A stretch of 64,000 nt of DNA from Streptomyces griseochromogenes (GCF_001542625.1 NZ_CP016279.1:9982001-10046000); one strand, 5' to 3'; numbered from the stretch's first letter, positions 39,367 through 48,069 are shown. Made by a program: numbers and translations. Notes: a model not told the origin generated them from the letters alone.

Positions 39367-40410
39367 GTGCATGTACCTGACGGATTCATCGACGCGCCCA
39401 CCTCCGCGGTCACCGGGGTGGTCGCCGCCGGCGCCCTCGCGGTGAGCCTGCGCGGCGCCCGCCGCGAGCTCGACGAGCGGACGGCCCCGCTGGCCGGTCT
39501 GGTGGCGGCGTTCATCTTCGCCGTACAGATGCTCAACTTCCCCGTCGCGGCCGGTACAAGCGGCCATTTGCTGGGCGGTGCGCTCGCCGCGATCCTCGTC
39601 GGCCCGTACACAGGTGTGCTGTGCGTGTCGGTGGTGCTGCTCATGCAGGGCGTGCTGTTCGCGGACGGCGGGCTGACCGCGCTCGGCGTGAACATCACGG
39701 ACATGGCGATCGTCACCACGGTCGTGTCGTACGCCGTCTTCCGCGCGCTGCTCGCCGTACTGCCCCGGGGCCGTCGCTCGGTGACCGTCGCCTCCTTCGT
39801 GGCCGCGCTGGTCTCGGTACCGGCCGCCGCCGTGGTCTTCACGCTCGTCTACGCGGTCGGCGGCACCACTGACGTCGCCATCGGCAAGGTGGCGACCGCG
39901 ATGATCGGCGTCCACGTCCTGATCGGCATCGGCGAGGCCGTGATCACCGCGCTCACGGTGGGTGCCGTCGTCGCCGTGCGCCCGGACCTGGTGCACGGCG
40001 CGCGGGGCCTCGGGCAGCGCCTGCGGCTGCGGGTGAACGGCGAGCTGGTGGACGCTCCCGCTCCCACGGCGCCCGTGGCGGCGCGCACCTCCCGGCGCAC
40101 GCTGTGGATCACCGGCCTGGTCACCTCGCTGGTGCTCGCCGGGTTCGTGAGCTTCTACGCCTCCGCGAACCCCGACGGCCTGGAGAAGGTCGCGCACGAC
40201 AAGGGCATCGACAAGAAGGCCGAGAAGCACGCCACGGCCGGCTCCCCGCTCGCCGACTACGGCGTCAAGGACGTCTCCGACGCCCGGCTCTCCGGCGGCC
40301 TCGCGGGCGTGATCGGCGTCGGGATCACGGTGGTCGCGGGCAGCGCGGTGTTCTGGGTGGTGCGCAGGCGCCGCGGTACGGACGCCTCGCCCGTGAACAC
40401 GGGTCTGTGA
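39367..40410 (+). CDS. nikM: ECF-type nickel/cobalt transporter, fused NikM-N (CbiM + PDGLE) substrate subunit
   Basis: This is the S-component of a metal energy-coupling factor transporter. The 347-aa protein starts MHVPDGFID, the conserved N-terminus whose free amine and His coordinate the metal. Several TM helices follow (LAGLVAAFIFAVQMLNFPV, GTSGHLLGGALAAILVGPYTG). A C-terminal PDGLE/CbiN-like domain (ASANPDGLEKVA) is joined by a linker. Since nothing precedes the start codon but a -10, the N-terminus must be exactly Met-His. The Nur box argues for nickel over cobalt. Cotranscribed with the cbiQ and cbiO homologues. Confidence 0.92.
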   Translation: MHVPDGFIDAPTSAVTGVVAAGALAVSLRGARRELDERTAPLAGLVAAFIFAVQMLNFPVAAGTSGHLLGGALAAILVGPYTGVLCVSVVLLMQGVLFADGGLTALGVNITDMAIVTTVVSYAVFRALLAVLPRGRRSVTVASFVAALVSVPAAAVVFTLVYAVGGTTDVAIGKVATAMIGVHVLIGIGEAVITALTVGAVVAVRPDLVHGARGLGQRLRLRVNGELVDAPAPTAPVAARTSRRTLWITGLVTSLVLAGFVSFYASANPDGLEKVAHDKGIDKKAEKHATAGSPLADYGVKDVSDARLSGGLAGVIGVGITVVAGSAVFWVVRRRRGTDASPVNTGL

Positions 40411-40411
40411 C

Positions 40412-41173
40412 ATGGGAGCGGGACACGCGCACCGGCTCTACCGGCACGGCCACTCGCCCGTGCACACCCTGCCGCCGCACACCAAGCTCGCCGCCGCCTT
40501 CGCGTTCGTGGTGGTCGTGGTCTCGACCCCGCGCGAGGCGATGTGGGCGTTCGCGGCGTACGCCGTCCTGCTCGCGTATGTGGCCCATCACGCGCGTGTG
40601 CCCGCCGGTTTCCTGCTCAAACGGCTGCTGATCGAGGTGCCGTTCGTCGCGTTCGCGGTGCTGATGCCGTTCGTCGCCGAGGGCGAGCGGGTGCATGTGC
40701 TCGGGCTGTCACTGAGCGAGAGCGGCCTGTGGGGCGCCTGGAACGTGCTCGCCAAGGGCACGCTCGGCGTCGCCGCCTCCGTGCTGCTGGCCTCCACCAC
40801 CGAGCTGCGCGCACTGCTGCTCGGGCTGCAGCGGCTGAAGCTGCCGCCGCTGCTCGTCCAGATCGCCTCCTTCATGATCCGCTACGGCGACGTCATCACC
40901 GACGAGATGCGCCGGATGCGGATCGCGCGGGAGTCGCGCGGCTTCGAGGCGCGCGGCGTGCGGCACTGGGGCGTGCTCGCCAAGTCCGCCGGCGCGCTGT
41001 TCATCCGCTCCTACGAGCGCGGGGAGCGCGTGCACCTGGCCATGGTGAGCCGGGGCTACGCCGGAGCGATGCCGGTCATCGACGAGGTGACCGCGTCGCG
41101 CGCGCAGTGGTCGTACGCCCTCGCGCTCCCCTGCGCCGCCCTCGTCGTCTGTCTGCTGGGATGGGTACTGTGA
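40412..41173 (+). CDS. nikQ: ECF transporter transmembrane (T) component, CbiQ/NikQ
   Basis: The 253-aa protein has five or so TM helices and the T-component coupling motifs (MRIARESRGFEARGVR with the ARG signature, then RGYAGAMP). It starts one base after the nikM stop. The N-terminal HRLYRHGHSPVHTLPPHTK is typical of CbiQ. It joins the S-component to the ATPase encoded downstream. Its stop overlaps the next start. Confidence 0.94.
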   Translation: MGAGHAHRLYRHGHSPVHTLPPHTKLAAAFAFVVVVVSTPREAMWAFAAYAVLLAYVAHHARVPAGFLLKRLLIEVPFVAFAVLMPFVAEGERVHVLGLSLSESGLWGAWNVLAKGTLGVAASVLLASTTELRALLLGLQRLKLPPLLVQIASFMIRYGDVITDEMRRMRIARESRGFEARGVRHWGVLAKSAGALFIRSYERGERVHLAMVSRGYAGAMPVIDEVTASRAQWSYALALPCAALVVCLLGWVL

Positions 41174-41919
41174 CTGCTTCTCTGGAGGTCTCCGGCCTCG
41201 CCTTCGCCTACCCCGACGGCCACCAGGCCCTGTTCGGCGTCGATTTCTCGATCGCGCGCGGCGAACGCGTGGCCCTCCTCGGCCCGAACGGCGCCGGCAA
41301 GACGACCCTGGTGCTGCACCTGAACGGCATCCTGGGCGGCGGCACCGGCACGGTGACCGTGGCCGGGCTGCCGGTCGGCAAGCGGCACATGGCCGAGATC
41401 CGGCAGAAGGTCGGCATCGTCTTCCAGGACCCGGACGACCAGCTGTTCATGCCGACCGTGCGCGAGGACGTGGCGTTCGGCCCGGCGGCGTCCGGGATCA
41501 GGGGAGCCGCGCTGGAGGAGCGGGTGCGCACGGCGCTGGAGCGGGTCGGCATGGCGGACTTCGCCGACCGTCCGCCGCACCATCTCTCCTTCGGCCAGCG
41601 GCGCCGGGTCGCCGTCGCCACGGTGCTCGCGATGGAGCCGGAGATCCTGGTCCTGGACGAGCCGTCCTCCAACCTCGACCCGGCCTCCCGGCGTGAACTC
41701 GCCGACATCCTGCGCTCCTTGGACGTGACGGTCCTGATGGTCACGCACGATCTGCCGTACGCGCTGGAGCTGTGCCCGCGCTCGCTGATCCTCAGCGACG
41801 GCGTGATCGCGGCGGACGGCCCGACCGGGGAGCTGCTCGGCGACGACGCGCTGATGCGAGCGCACCGTCTGGAGCTGCCGTTCGGCTTCGACCCGAAGTC
41901 CGTGACCATGGGCGCCTGA
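41170..41919 (+). CDS. nikO: ECF transporter ATPase, CbiO/NikO
   Basis: The ABC ATPase powers the uptake system. The 249-aa protein has Walker A (LGPNGAGKTTLV), the Q-loop FQDPDDQLF characteristic of CbiO/EcfA, signature LSFGQRRRVAVA, Walker B ILVLDEPSSNLD and switch His in VTHD. The GTG at 41170 overlaps the nikQ stop (GTGA). ATG 41161 is an alternative start. It ends the nikM-Q-O operon. Confidence 0.94.
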   Translation: MTASLEVSGLAFAYPDGHQALFGVDFSIARGERVALLGPNGAGKTTLVLHLNGILGGGTGTVTVAGLPVGKRHMAEIRQKVGIVFQDPDDQLFMPTVREDVAFGPAASGIRGAALEERVRTALERVGMADFADRPPHHLSFGQRRRVAVATVLAMEPEILVLDEPSSNLDPASRRELADILRSLDVTVLMVTHDLPYALELCPRSLILSDGVIAADGPTGELLGDDALMRAHRLELPFGFDPKSVTMGA

Positions 41920-41982
41920 GGCGGCAGGAAACAGTAGCCAATCTCACCATCCACCGAGGAATCCAAGGCCACGCCCCCGTGT

Positions 41983-42008
41983 TTCACTCGTCGTCGCAAG
42001 CGAGTGAA
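41983..42008 (+). promoter_or_regulatory. Hairpin covering the leader of the serine hydrolase gene
   Basis: TTCACTCG (41983-41990) pairs perfectly with CGAGTGAA (42001-42008) around a 10-nt loop. The right arm runs into the ribosome site AAGGGA (42007-42012), so folding could limit translation. It could also be an operator. Confidence 0.45.
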
Positions 42009-42019
42009 GGGACCCGGTC

Positions 42020-43186
42020 GTGGTGGTGGACGTGAACGGCACGGTGGCCGAGGGCTTCGAGCCGGTCGAAGAGGCGTTCGCGGCGAACTTCGCGCTGCTC
42101 GGCGAGCGGGGCGCGGCCGTCAGCGTGTACCGGGACGGGCGCAAGGTCGTCGACCTCTGGGGCGGCACCAAGGACGTGGACGGTACGGCCCCGTGGGAGT
42201 CCGGCACCGCGCAGATCGTGCGCTCCGCGACCAAGGGCGTCGCCGCCGCCGCACTCCTGCTGCTGCACCAGCGCGGCGAGCTGGACCTGGACGCCCCGGT
42301 GGGCACGTACTGGCCCGAGTACAAGGCGGCCGGCAAGGAGCACACGCTCGTGCGGCACCTGCTCGCGCACCGTGCCGGTGTGCCCGTGCTGGACCGCCCG
42401 CTGACCCCCGAGGAGGCCGCCGACCCCGATCTCGGCGCGGCCGCCGTCGCCGCACAGGCGCCGGTGTGGGAGCCGGGCACGGACCACGGCTATCACGCGC
42501 AGACCTACAGCTGGCTCACCGGCGAGCTGGTGCGGCGGATCACCGGGCGGCCGATCGGCGAGTGGATCTCCGACGAGATCGCCGCACCCGTGGGCGCGGA
42601 CCTGTGGCTCGGCCTGCCCGCGGCGGAGCACGCGCGTGTGGGCCGCGTCGGCGCCGTCGAGGACTCCCCGCAGGCGGGCACGCTCAGGACCCGCCCCAAG
42701 CGGGCGGTCTCCGAGGCCTACGCCGACCCCGGCTCCCTCACCCGCCGCGCCTTCGCCGCGATCACCCCGCTCCCGGACGAGAACGCGCCCGCCTACCGGG
42801 CGGCCGCCCTGCCCGCCTCCAACGGCATAGCCACCGCCGACGGCCTGGCCCGCTTCTACGCCTCGCTCATCGGCGAGGTGCACGGCGGCACGCGTCTTTT
42901 CACCCCGCGGACCATGGAGCTGGCCCGCGCCGAGCAGTCGGCCGGACCGGACCGGGTCCTCGTGGTGGGCACCCGGTTCGGCCTCGGCTACATGCTGCAC
43001 GGCGGCGCGTCCCCGCTGCTCTCACCCGGGTCCTTCGGCCACCCGGGCCGGGGCGGCGCCCTCGCGTTCGCCGACCCGGAGACGGGCATCGCCTTCGGCT
43101 ACGTCACCAACGGGTTCAGGAAGAGCGTGACGGCCGACCCGAGGGCCCAGGCACTGGTGCGCGCGGTACGCACGGCGCTCGCGTAG
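42020..43186 (+). CDS. Serine hydrolase / class C beta-lactamase-like esterase
   Basis: The 388-aa cytosolic protein of the EstB-like (family VIII) group has SxxK in VRSATKGVAAAAL (Ser ~72) and the conserved Tyr region HAQTYSWLTGELVRR. A C-terminal FGHPGRGGALAFADP replaces the KTG motif. No signal peptide is present, so it is probably an esterase rather than a true beta-lactamase. The GTG at 42020 has AAGGGA 8 bases upstream, at the foot of a hairpin. Confidence 0.9.
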   Translation: MVVDVNGTVAEGFEPVEEAFAANFALLGERGAAVSVYRDGRKVVDLWGGTKDVDGTAPWESGTAQIVRSATKGVAAAALLLLHQRGELDLDAPVGTYWPEYKAAGKEHTLVRHLLAHRAGVPVLDRPLTPEEAADPDLGAAAVAAQAPVWEPGTDHGYHAQTYSWLTGELVRRITGRPIGEWISDEIAAPVGADLWLGLPAAEHARVGRVGAVEDSPQAGTLRTRPKRAVSEAYADPGSLTRRAFAAITPLPDENAPAYRAAALPASNGIATADGLARFYASLIGEVHGGTRLFTPRTMELARAEQSAGPDRVLVVGTRFGLGYMLHGGASPLLSPGSFGHPGRGGALAFADPETGIAFGYVTNGFRKSVTADPRAQALVRAVRTALA

Positions 43187-43216
43187 GGAGCTCGCGTAGG
43201 GCGCGCCCCCCTGGTC

Positions 43217-43492
43217 TCACACGTTGATCGGATGCGATATCCGCCCGGACTCCGCGTCGATCTCGGTGTGCGCCTTGGTCAGCAACTGCATGGCCAGTTC
43301 GTTGAGGGCGCGGGCGCCCGCTATCTCCTCGCCGACTCTGGGCTGGTTCGCGTCGACGCGGTGACGGCTGGCGTGCCCGTGCGCGCGCACCTCGGTGCCG
43401 TCGGGCAGACGTACCAGGGCGACCGCGCGCGTGTGCGCGTCGTCCTCCTGGAATTCCAGCTCGACGTGCCATCCCACAACGGTGTTCATCAT
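43217..43492 (-). CDS. DUF1876 domain protein
   Basis: The 91-aa protein matches DUF1876 (dsRBD-like fold, common in actinobacteria): VVGWHVELEFQEDDAHTRA, RLPDGTEVRAHGHASRH, VGEEIAGARALNELAMQLL. The ATG at 43492 with GGAGGT 8 bases upstream is preferred; ATG 43489 follows at once. Role unknown. It ends a minus-strand run starting with the EamA gene. Confidence 0.88.
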   Translation of the reverse strand: MMNTVVGWHVELEFQEDDAHTRAVALVRLPDGTEVRAHGHASRHRVDANQPRVGEEIAGARALNELAMQLLTKAHTEIDAESGRISHPINV

Positions 43493-43572
43493 GTCGACCA
43501 CCTCCGGAAAAGCGCTGATTCCAGGGTGCTCCCGAGCGCGCAGAACGTCACGTGGAGGCCCGGCGGCCGTCC

Positions 43573-44466
43573 TCACCCCTCGGCCGGCCGCTCGTCGAAG
43601 CTGGCGAAGTAGGCGGCGGCCATGTCCTCGTCGGCATGGCCCTGGGCCGCGGCCCGCGCGAACCGCTCGGCCGCCGCGGCGGCGACGTCGAGCCGTACGC
43701 CGCTCAGTTCCCCGGCCTCGACGATGAGCCGCGCGTCCTTCTCGGCGGTGGCCACGGCGAACGACGCCGGGGTCAGCCGCCCCTCCAGCACCAGAGCGGA
43801 CTTGGCCCGCAGATACCCCATGTCGAGCGGTCCCCCCGCCACGATGTCGAAGAAGCTCTGCGGGTCGACGCCGAGGGCCTTCGAGAGGGCCAGCACCTCG
43901 CCGGTCGCGGCGGTGGCGGCGAGCACCCAGCTGTTGGCGACCAGCTTCAGCCGGCTGGCGCTGCCCGCGGCCCCGTCCTCGCCGGTCCACACGGTCTTGG
44001 CACCGACGGCGTCGAAGAGTGGCGTGACCGCCTCCCGGCCCTCCTCGGGCCCGGCGGCCAGCACGGTCAGCTGACCGGCCTCGGCGGGCTGGCGGGTACC
44101 GAGGACGGGGGCGTCGTAGAACACCAGGCCGTGCTCGCGGGCGAAGGCGGCCAGGTCGGCGACCAGCCCGATCCCGGCGGTGGTGCACTGCGCCCACACC
44201 GTGCCCGGACGCAGCGCCGGGGCGGCCTCGCGCATCACGTCCAGGACGGTTTTGCCGTCGTACAGCATGGTCAGCACGGCGTCGGCGCCCTCGACGGCCT
44301 CGGCGGGCGTGCCGGTGACCCGGATCCCGTCCGCGGCCAGCGGCTCGGCCTTCTCGCGGCTGCGGTTCCAGGCCCGGACCCCGAGCCCGGCGCGGGCGAG
44401 GTTGCGTGCCATGGCGGCGCCCATGATGCCGGTGCCCAGGACGCTGACGGTCGGCTTGTCGGTCAT
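43573..44466 (-). CDS. NAD(P)-dependent beta-hydroxyacid dehydrogenase (HIBADH family)
   Basis: The 297-aa enzyme has the N-terminal Rossmann motif VSVLGTGIMGAAMARNLA, the substrate loop DAPVLGTRQPAEAG and the catalytic-Lys helix in ASRLKLVANSWVLA (Lys ~168). The family oxidises 3-hydroxyisobutyrate and related acids or reduces imines. The substrate cannot be named. The ATG at 44466 has GAGGGAG 5 bases upstream, better than ATG 44505. It lies 43 bp from the EamA gene on the same strand. Confidence 0.9.
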   Translation of the reverse strand: MTDKPTVSVLGTGIMGAAMARNLARAGLGVRAWNRSREKAEPLAADGIRVTGTPAEAVEGADAVLTMLYDGKTVLDVMREAAPALRPGTVWAQCTTAGIGLVADLAAFAREHGLVFYDAPVLGTRQPAEAGQLTVLAAGPEEGREAVTPLFDAVGAKTVWTGEDGAAGSASRLKLVANSWVLAATAATGEVLALSKALGVDPQSFFDIVAGGPLDMGYLRAKSALVLEGRLTPASFAVATAEKDARLIVEAGELSGVRLDVAAAAAERFARAAAQGHADEDMAAAYFASFDERPAEG

Positions 44467-44509
44467 TGCGGCTCCCTCGTACGGTTCGTCGTGTTCCGTG
44501 GTCATCCTG

Positions 44510-45355
44510 CTACGCGGCGTGCAGCATCAGTCCTATCCCCACGACCAGCAGGCCCGCCGCCACGATCCGGGGCGCCCCGAACCGCTCCTTGAAGAACAGT
44601 GCCCCGATGGCCGCGCCGACGATGATCGACGACTCGCGCAGGGCCGCGACGGGCGCGAGGTCGGCGCGGGTCTGGGCCCACAGGACGAGGGCGTAGGCGG
44701 CGACGGAGAGGAAGGCACCGAGGAGGCCGAGGGCGGCGTACGGCCGCAGCAGCCGGACCGTGTCACCCCGTACACGCGCGTACATGTACGCGGGGACGGC
44801 GGCTCCCTGAACGGCCATCAGCCAGGCGATGTAGCCGAGCGACGCATGGGAGGCGCGGACGCCCAGGCCGTCGAGCACCGTGTACGCGGCGATCGTCAGC
44901 CCGGTCGCCAGGGCGGCGCCGATCGCGGCCCAGTCGGGCCGGTTGCCGCGCAGCCCCCACAGGCTGACGCCGCCGAGCCCGAGGCACGACACGGCGATAC
45001 CGGCCGCCGACCACGCCCCGGGGACCTCGTGCGCGAACACCGCGGCCAGCACGGTCACCACGAGTGGCGCGCTCCCCCGCGCGATCGGATAGGCCTGCCC
45101 GAAGTCGCCCAGCCGGAACGAGGTCATGAGCAGCGCGTAGTAGGCGACGTGCACGACCGCGGAGGCGAGAAGGTACGGCCAGGCCGCTGCCGCCGGAAAC
45201 GCCGTGAACGGCACCAGCGCGAGCCCGATGAGCAGTCCGCCGCCGGAGATCAGCGTGAACCCGACCAGCTTGTCGGTGATCCGGTGCGCGATGGCGTTCC
45301 AGCTGGCGTGCGTGACCGCGGCGAGCAGTACGGCCGCGGTGACCAGCGGTGTCAC
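44510..45355 (-). CDS. EamA/DMT-family transporter
   Basis: The 281-aa protein has ten hydrophobic helices in two EamA repeats, from MTPLVTAAVLLAAVTHASWN to VAAGLLVVGIGLMLH. RESSIIVGAAIGALFFKERF at the second repeat end is characteristic. It probably exports a metabolite. It heads the run EamA-dehydrogenase-DUF1876. The GTG at 45355 lacks a clear ribosome site. Confidence 0.9.
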   Translation of the reverse strand: MTPLVTAAVLLAAVTHASWNAIAHRITDKLVGFTLISGGGLLIGLALVPFTAFPAAAAWPYLLASAVVHVAYYALLMTSFRLGDFGQAYPIARGSAPLVVTVLAAVFAHEVPGAWSAAGIAVSCLGLGGVSLWGLRGNRPDWAAIGAALATGLTIAAYTVLDGLGVRASHASLGYIAWLMAVQGAAVPAYMYARVRGDTVRLLRPYAALGLLGAFLSVAAYALVLWAQTRADLAPVAALRESSIIVGAAIGALFFKERFGAPRIVAAGLLVVGIGLMLHAA

Positions 45356-45504
45356 GCGTTGGGCCCGCGCACGTCCACCAGCGCGGCGCCGGCGTGGGCG
45401 TCAGTGGCGGCTGTCGTCGTCATGCCGGGCACGCTACGGCATGACCCGAGCCGCGTTCACGGGGTTTGCACCAGGGCCACATCCCGGGTGCGATCATCTT
45501 TGCC

Positions 45505-45993
45505 GTGAGTGAACACAAAGCCGTTGCAGCCCTGCTGGCGCTGCTGTCGCCGCTGGTCGGCTGCTCCTCCGCGTCCACGGCCGTCGAGGCCTGCATGGCG
45601 AAGCAGGCGACCTCCGCCACCTCCGGGGAACTGGCCGGTACCTACGCGGGAGAAGGCGACGCGAAGGGCGCGACGATCACTCTCAAGGCGTCGGACAGCA
45701 AACCCGGCGGCGGCACGGTCACCGTGCACCACTGGCCGACCGGCAACTGGCACAAGAGCGAACTCGGCGACACGTTCGACGGGTCCGGCACCTGGGACGT
45801 GGAGGGAAGTACCGGGTCCGACGAGTATGCGAAGGTCAGCCTCAGCTTCACCGAACCGGAACTCTTCCTGCCCGACGACACTCTCGACGCGCTGTCGATC
45901 GCCATCGATTCCAAGCGGACGTTCCTCTACGAGGACGACGACCCGGACGTGTGCCCGAACTTCCGCCTGCGACTCACTTCGCCGCGTAGGTGA
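45505..45993 (+). CDS. Putative lipoprotein of unknown function
   Basis: The GTG start at 45505 gives a lipoprotein signal: a short basic start, LLALLSPL and lipobox LVGC with Cys at residue 20. The mature part of about 140 residues looks like a small beta-rich domain (ELAGTYAGEGDAKG, GTWDVEG, AKVSLSF) with Cys near both ends. No family recognised, though the pattern resembles proteins found beside DUF397 genes in Streptomyces. No ribosome site is evident. The 3' end overlaps the convergent DUF397 gene by 20 bp. Confidence 0.8.
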   Translation: MSEHKAVAALLALLSPLVGCSSASTAVEACMAKQATSATSGELAGTYAGEGDAKGATITLKASDSKPGGGTVTVHHWPTGNWHKSELGDTFDGSGTWDVEGSTGSDEYAKVSLSFTEPELFLPDDTLDALSIAIDSKRTFLYEDDDPDVCPNFRLRLTSPRR

Positions 45994-46222
45994 GGAATTC
46001 CGTCCAGGCAGAGGGGGTGATCTTCAGCTGCGCGGTGTCGGGGGTCTTGGAGTCGCGGAGGTGGATGGTGGTGGGGGTGGTGGCTACTTCGACGCAGGAG
46101 TCGGGTTCGCTGCTGCTGCTGTAGCTGCTCTTGAACCAGTCCAGAGCCACTTCGACACAGTCGCCGGGTTCGCCGCTGTCGCTGTAGCTGCTCTTGAACC
46201 AGTGGAGTTCGGCGGTGCTCAT
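45974..46222 (-). CDS. DUF397 protein with a duplicated N-terminal motif
   Basis: DUF397 proteins are small partners of WhiJ-like XRE regulators in Streptomyces. The 82-aa product has the usual C-terminal TTIHLRDSKTPDTAQLKITP and AWTEFL. Its N-terminal motif occurs twice: HWFKSSYSDSGEPGDCVEVA and then DWFKSSYSSSSEPDSCVEVA. A normal DUF397 has it once in about 60-65 aa. The ATG at 46222 overlaps the stop of the XRE gene (ATGA), so the pair is translationally coupled. Confidence 0.92.
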   Translation of the reverse strand: MSTAELHWFKSSYSDSGEPGDCVEVALDWFKSSYSSSSEPDSCVEVATTPTTIHLRDSKTPDTAQLKITPSAWTEFLTYAAK

Positions 46223-47064
46223 AGTCTCCCCAGCGTTCGCTCGATGAAGGCCTGCGACTCCCTCGGCGTGAGAGCCTGCGCCCGGATCATGCCATAGCGC
46301 AGCTCAAGGATCCGGAGATCCTTGGGGTGTGAGACCGGGCGGCCGTTGAACGCCCCGTCGGAACGCCCGATCGCCGTGCCATCGGCAAACTTCAGCACCT
46401 GGATCAGGCCCTGCGTTCCGGCGTGTTCCTCCCGATCGGTCGGCATGACCTGAAGCGTGACGTTCCTCAACTGCGCTACTTCCAATAGGTGTTCGAGCTG
46501 TCGGCGCAGCACCATCTTCCCACCGTAGGGACGTTCGAGCGTCACCTGTTCTTGGACGAAACTGAGCGTCGGGGTGGGCTCGCACTCGAAGACGGCCTTT
46601 CGCGCCATGCGCGCCGCGGTTTCCCTCTCCATGACATCTTCACTGAGCGCAGGCTGTGTCATCTCGAAGAGCGTTCGCGCGTACTCCGGCGTTTGCAACA
46701 AGCCGTGGATGTTGTGGCTGCCGTACAGCAGCATCTCCACCGCACGCCCCTCCAACTCCGCCAGCTCCCGCACCTTCTTCGGGTACCGAGCCTTCCGCAT
46801 GTCCTCCATGAAGGCCCTCAGATGTCCCTGCGCCTTCAGGAGCTGATCCGCCCTGTCCAGCAGCTCCGGCCGAGGAATGCGCGCCCCGCGTTCGATCTTG
46901 CGGATCATGTCCTCGCCGTAGCCCAGAGCCTCGGCCAGCTCGGACACGCTCATCCCGGCCGCCTCCCGGCACACCCTGAGCAGCCGCCCCACCGCCTGCA
47001 CCACCGGCTCGATCTCGTCGCCCGGCTCGACGTCCCAACCCGCCTCGTCCACACCGTCGTTCAT
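46219..47064 (-). CDS. WhiJ-like XRE regulator with DUF5753 domain
   Basis: The 281-aa protein has an N-terminal XRE helix-turn-helix (LLRVCREAAGMSVSELAEAL, DMIRKIERGARIPRPELL, ~28-75) and a C-terminal DUF5753 domain (GLLQTPEYARTLFEMTQPAL, QLEHLLEVAQLRNVTLQVMP). GGAGGAGG precedes the ATG at 47064. It is coupled to the DUF397 gene downstream and divergent from an anti-sigma-like ATPase. This trio recurs many times in Streptomyces, and some members regulate development. Confidence 0.93.
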   Translation of the reverse strand: MNDGVDEAGWDVEPGDEIEPVVQAVGRLLRVCREAAGMSVSELAEALGYGEDMIRKIERGARIPRPELLDRADQLLKAQGHLRAFMEDMRKARYPKKVRELAELEGRAVEMLLYGSHNIHGLLQTPEYARTLFEMTQPALSEDVMERETAARMARKAVFECEPTPTLSFVQEQVTLERPYGGKMVLRRQLEHLLEVAQLRNVTLQVMPTDREEHAGTQGLIQVLKFADGTAIGRSDGAFNGRPVSHPKDLRILELRYGMIRAQALTPRESQAFIERTLGRL

Positions 47065-47105
47065 GACTCCTCCTCCGACGCGCACCCTGTACCCGTACAA
47101 CGCCC

Positions 47106-47141
47106 GAGACAGCCGAGACAGCCGAGACAGCCGAGACAAAG
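47106..47141. repeat. Tandem 9-bp repeats upstream of the WhiJ-like gene
   Basis: GAGACAGCC occurs three times in a row (47106-47132), followed by a divergent fourth unit GAGACAAAG. It lies 42 bp upstream of the XRE start and about 70 bp before the divergent ATPase start, so the array is in the shared control region. Confidence 0.75.
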
Positions 47142-47211
47142 CCGGGACAGTCACGCTACGCACAGGCGCCATCACTCCCGTACGTAAGCAGAACCGGCCA
47201 CGCTGAGTGAC

Positions 47212-47622
47212 GTGAATCAGGAAACCTCCGTCATCCCCCACTTCACCGCCCGCTTCTCCCCCACCCCCCAGGGCGCCCGCCTCGCCCGCCACCTCGCCAC
47301 CGAACAACTCCGCATCTGGGGACTCCCGTTGGACGGGGCACCCCAGATCGTCGCCGAGCTCGCCGCGAACGCCGCCACCCATGGCCGAGTCCCCGGACGC
47401 GACTTCCGCCTGACGCTCTACGTCGTCGCCGACACGCTCCGTATCGAGGTCACCGACACCCGCGGTGACCATCTCCCCAACGTCGAACGCCCCGCCCCCG
47501 ACGGCGAGTCGGGCCGCGGCCTCCTCCTCGTGGCGGCACTGGCCGACCGCTGGGGCGTCGCGCACGGCCCACGCCCGCGCAAGACGGTGTGGGCCGAGAC
47601 CCGTATCGCTCAGCCGACCTGA
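47212..47622 (+). CDS. RsbW-like HATPase (anti-sigma-type ATP-binding protein)
   Basis: The 136-aa HATPase_c protein has the N-box IVAELAANAATHGRV, G1 RIEVTDTRGDHLP and G2 GESGRGLLLVAALADRWGV. It probably acts as a serine-kinase-like anti-sigma factor or partner for the adjacent XRE/DUF397 pair, as in WhiJ-type clusters. GTG 47212. The 3' end overlaps the convergent membrane gene by 13 bp. Confidence 0.9.
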   Translation: MNQETSVIPHFTARFSPTPQGARLARHLATEQLRIWGLPLDGAPQIVAELAANAATHGRVPGRDFRLTLYVVADTLRIEVTDTRGDHLPNVERPAPDGESGRGLLLVAALADRWGVAHGPRPRKTVWAETRIAQPT

Positions 47623-47984
47623 AACCACGTCCACAGAGCGAGGCCGGTCGGCGCCGGGAAGGCGAGGGCGCCCGTCAGGAGCAGGCGGGTGAGCGGGGCG
47701 AGGCGGCGCACGCGAGGAGCGAAGGCCACCGCGAGCAGGGCGGCCGCGCCGCCGACGACGGTCAGGGCGTACGGCAGCACGAGGCTTCGGGCCTCCCCCC
47801 AGGACATGCCGTCCGCCAGGCCCCACAGAGTCACCATGCCGACGAGGAACGTCAGCCAGCCGAGCGAGGCGAGGGTGAGCAACCAGAGCACGGCGGCCAG
47901 CAGGCCCACCGCCGTCTCGCCACGGCTGTTCCGCGGAGCCGGCCGCGCGGGGCCGTACAGGGTCGCATACGTCTCGGGGTTCAT
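47610..47984 (-). CDS. Three-TM membrane protein, unknown
   Basis: The 124-aa protein has about three hydrophobic helices (AVGLLAAVLWLLTLASLGWL, SLVLPYALTVVGGAAALLAV and LLLTGALAFPAPTGLALW). No family recognised. ATG 47984 has AGGA 8 bases upstream. It is convergent with the ATPase gene. Confidence 0.75.
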   Translation of the reverse strand: MNPETYATLYGPARPAPRNSRGETAVGLLAAVLWLLTLASLGWLTFLVGMVTLWGLADGMSWGEARSLVLPYALTVVGGAAALLAVAFAPRVRRLAPLTRLLLTGALAFPAPTGLALWTWFQVG

Positions 47985-48069
47985 GAGGACGATCCTGCGC
48001 GCAGGGCCGCCGGTGCGGCATGGGCGCGGATACTCAACGCGGGCCCCCGGGTACTCAGGCACAAAAGAA

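Noticed and set aside
47106..47141. CRISPR-like repeats
   Set aside because: The units are contiguous 9-mers without spacers, so they are tandem repeats and not a CRISPR array.
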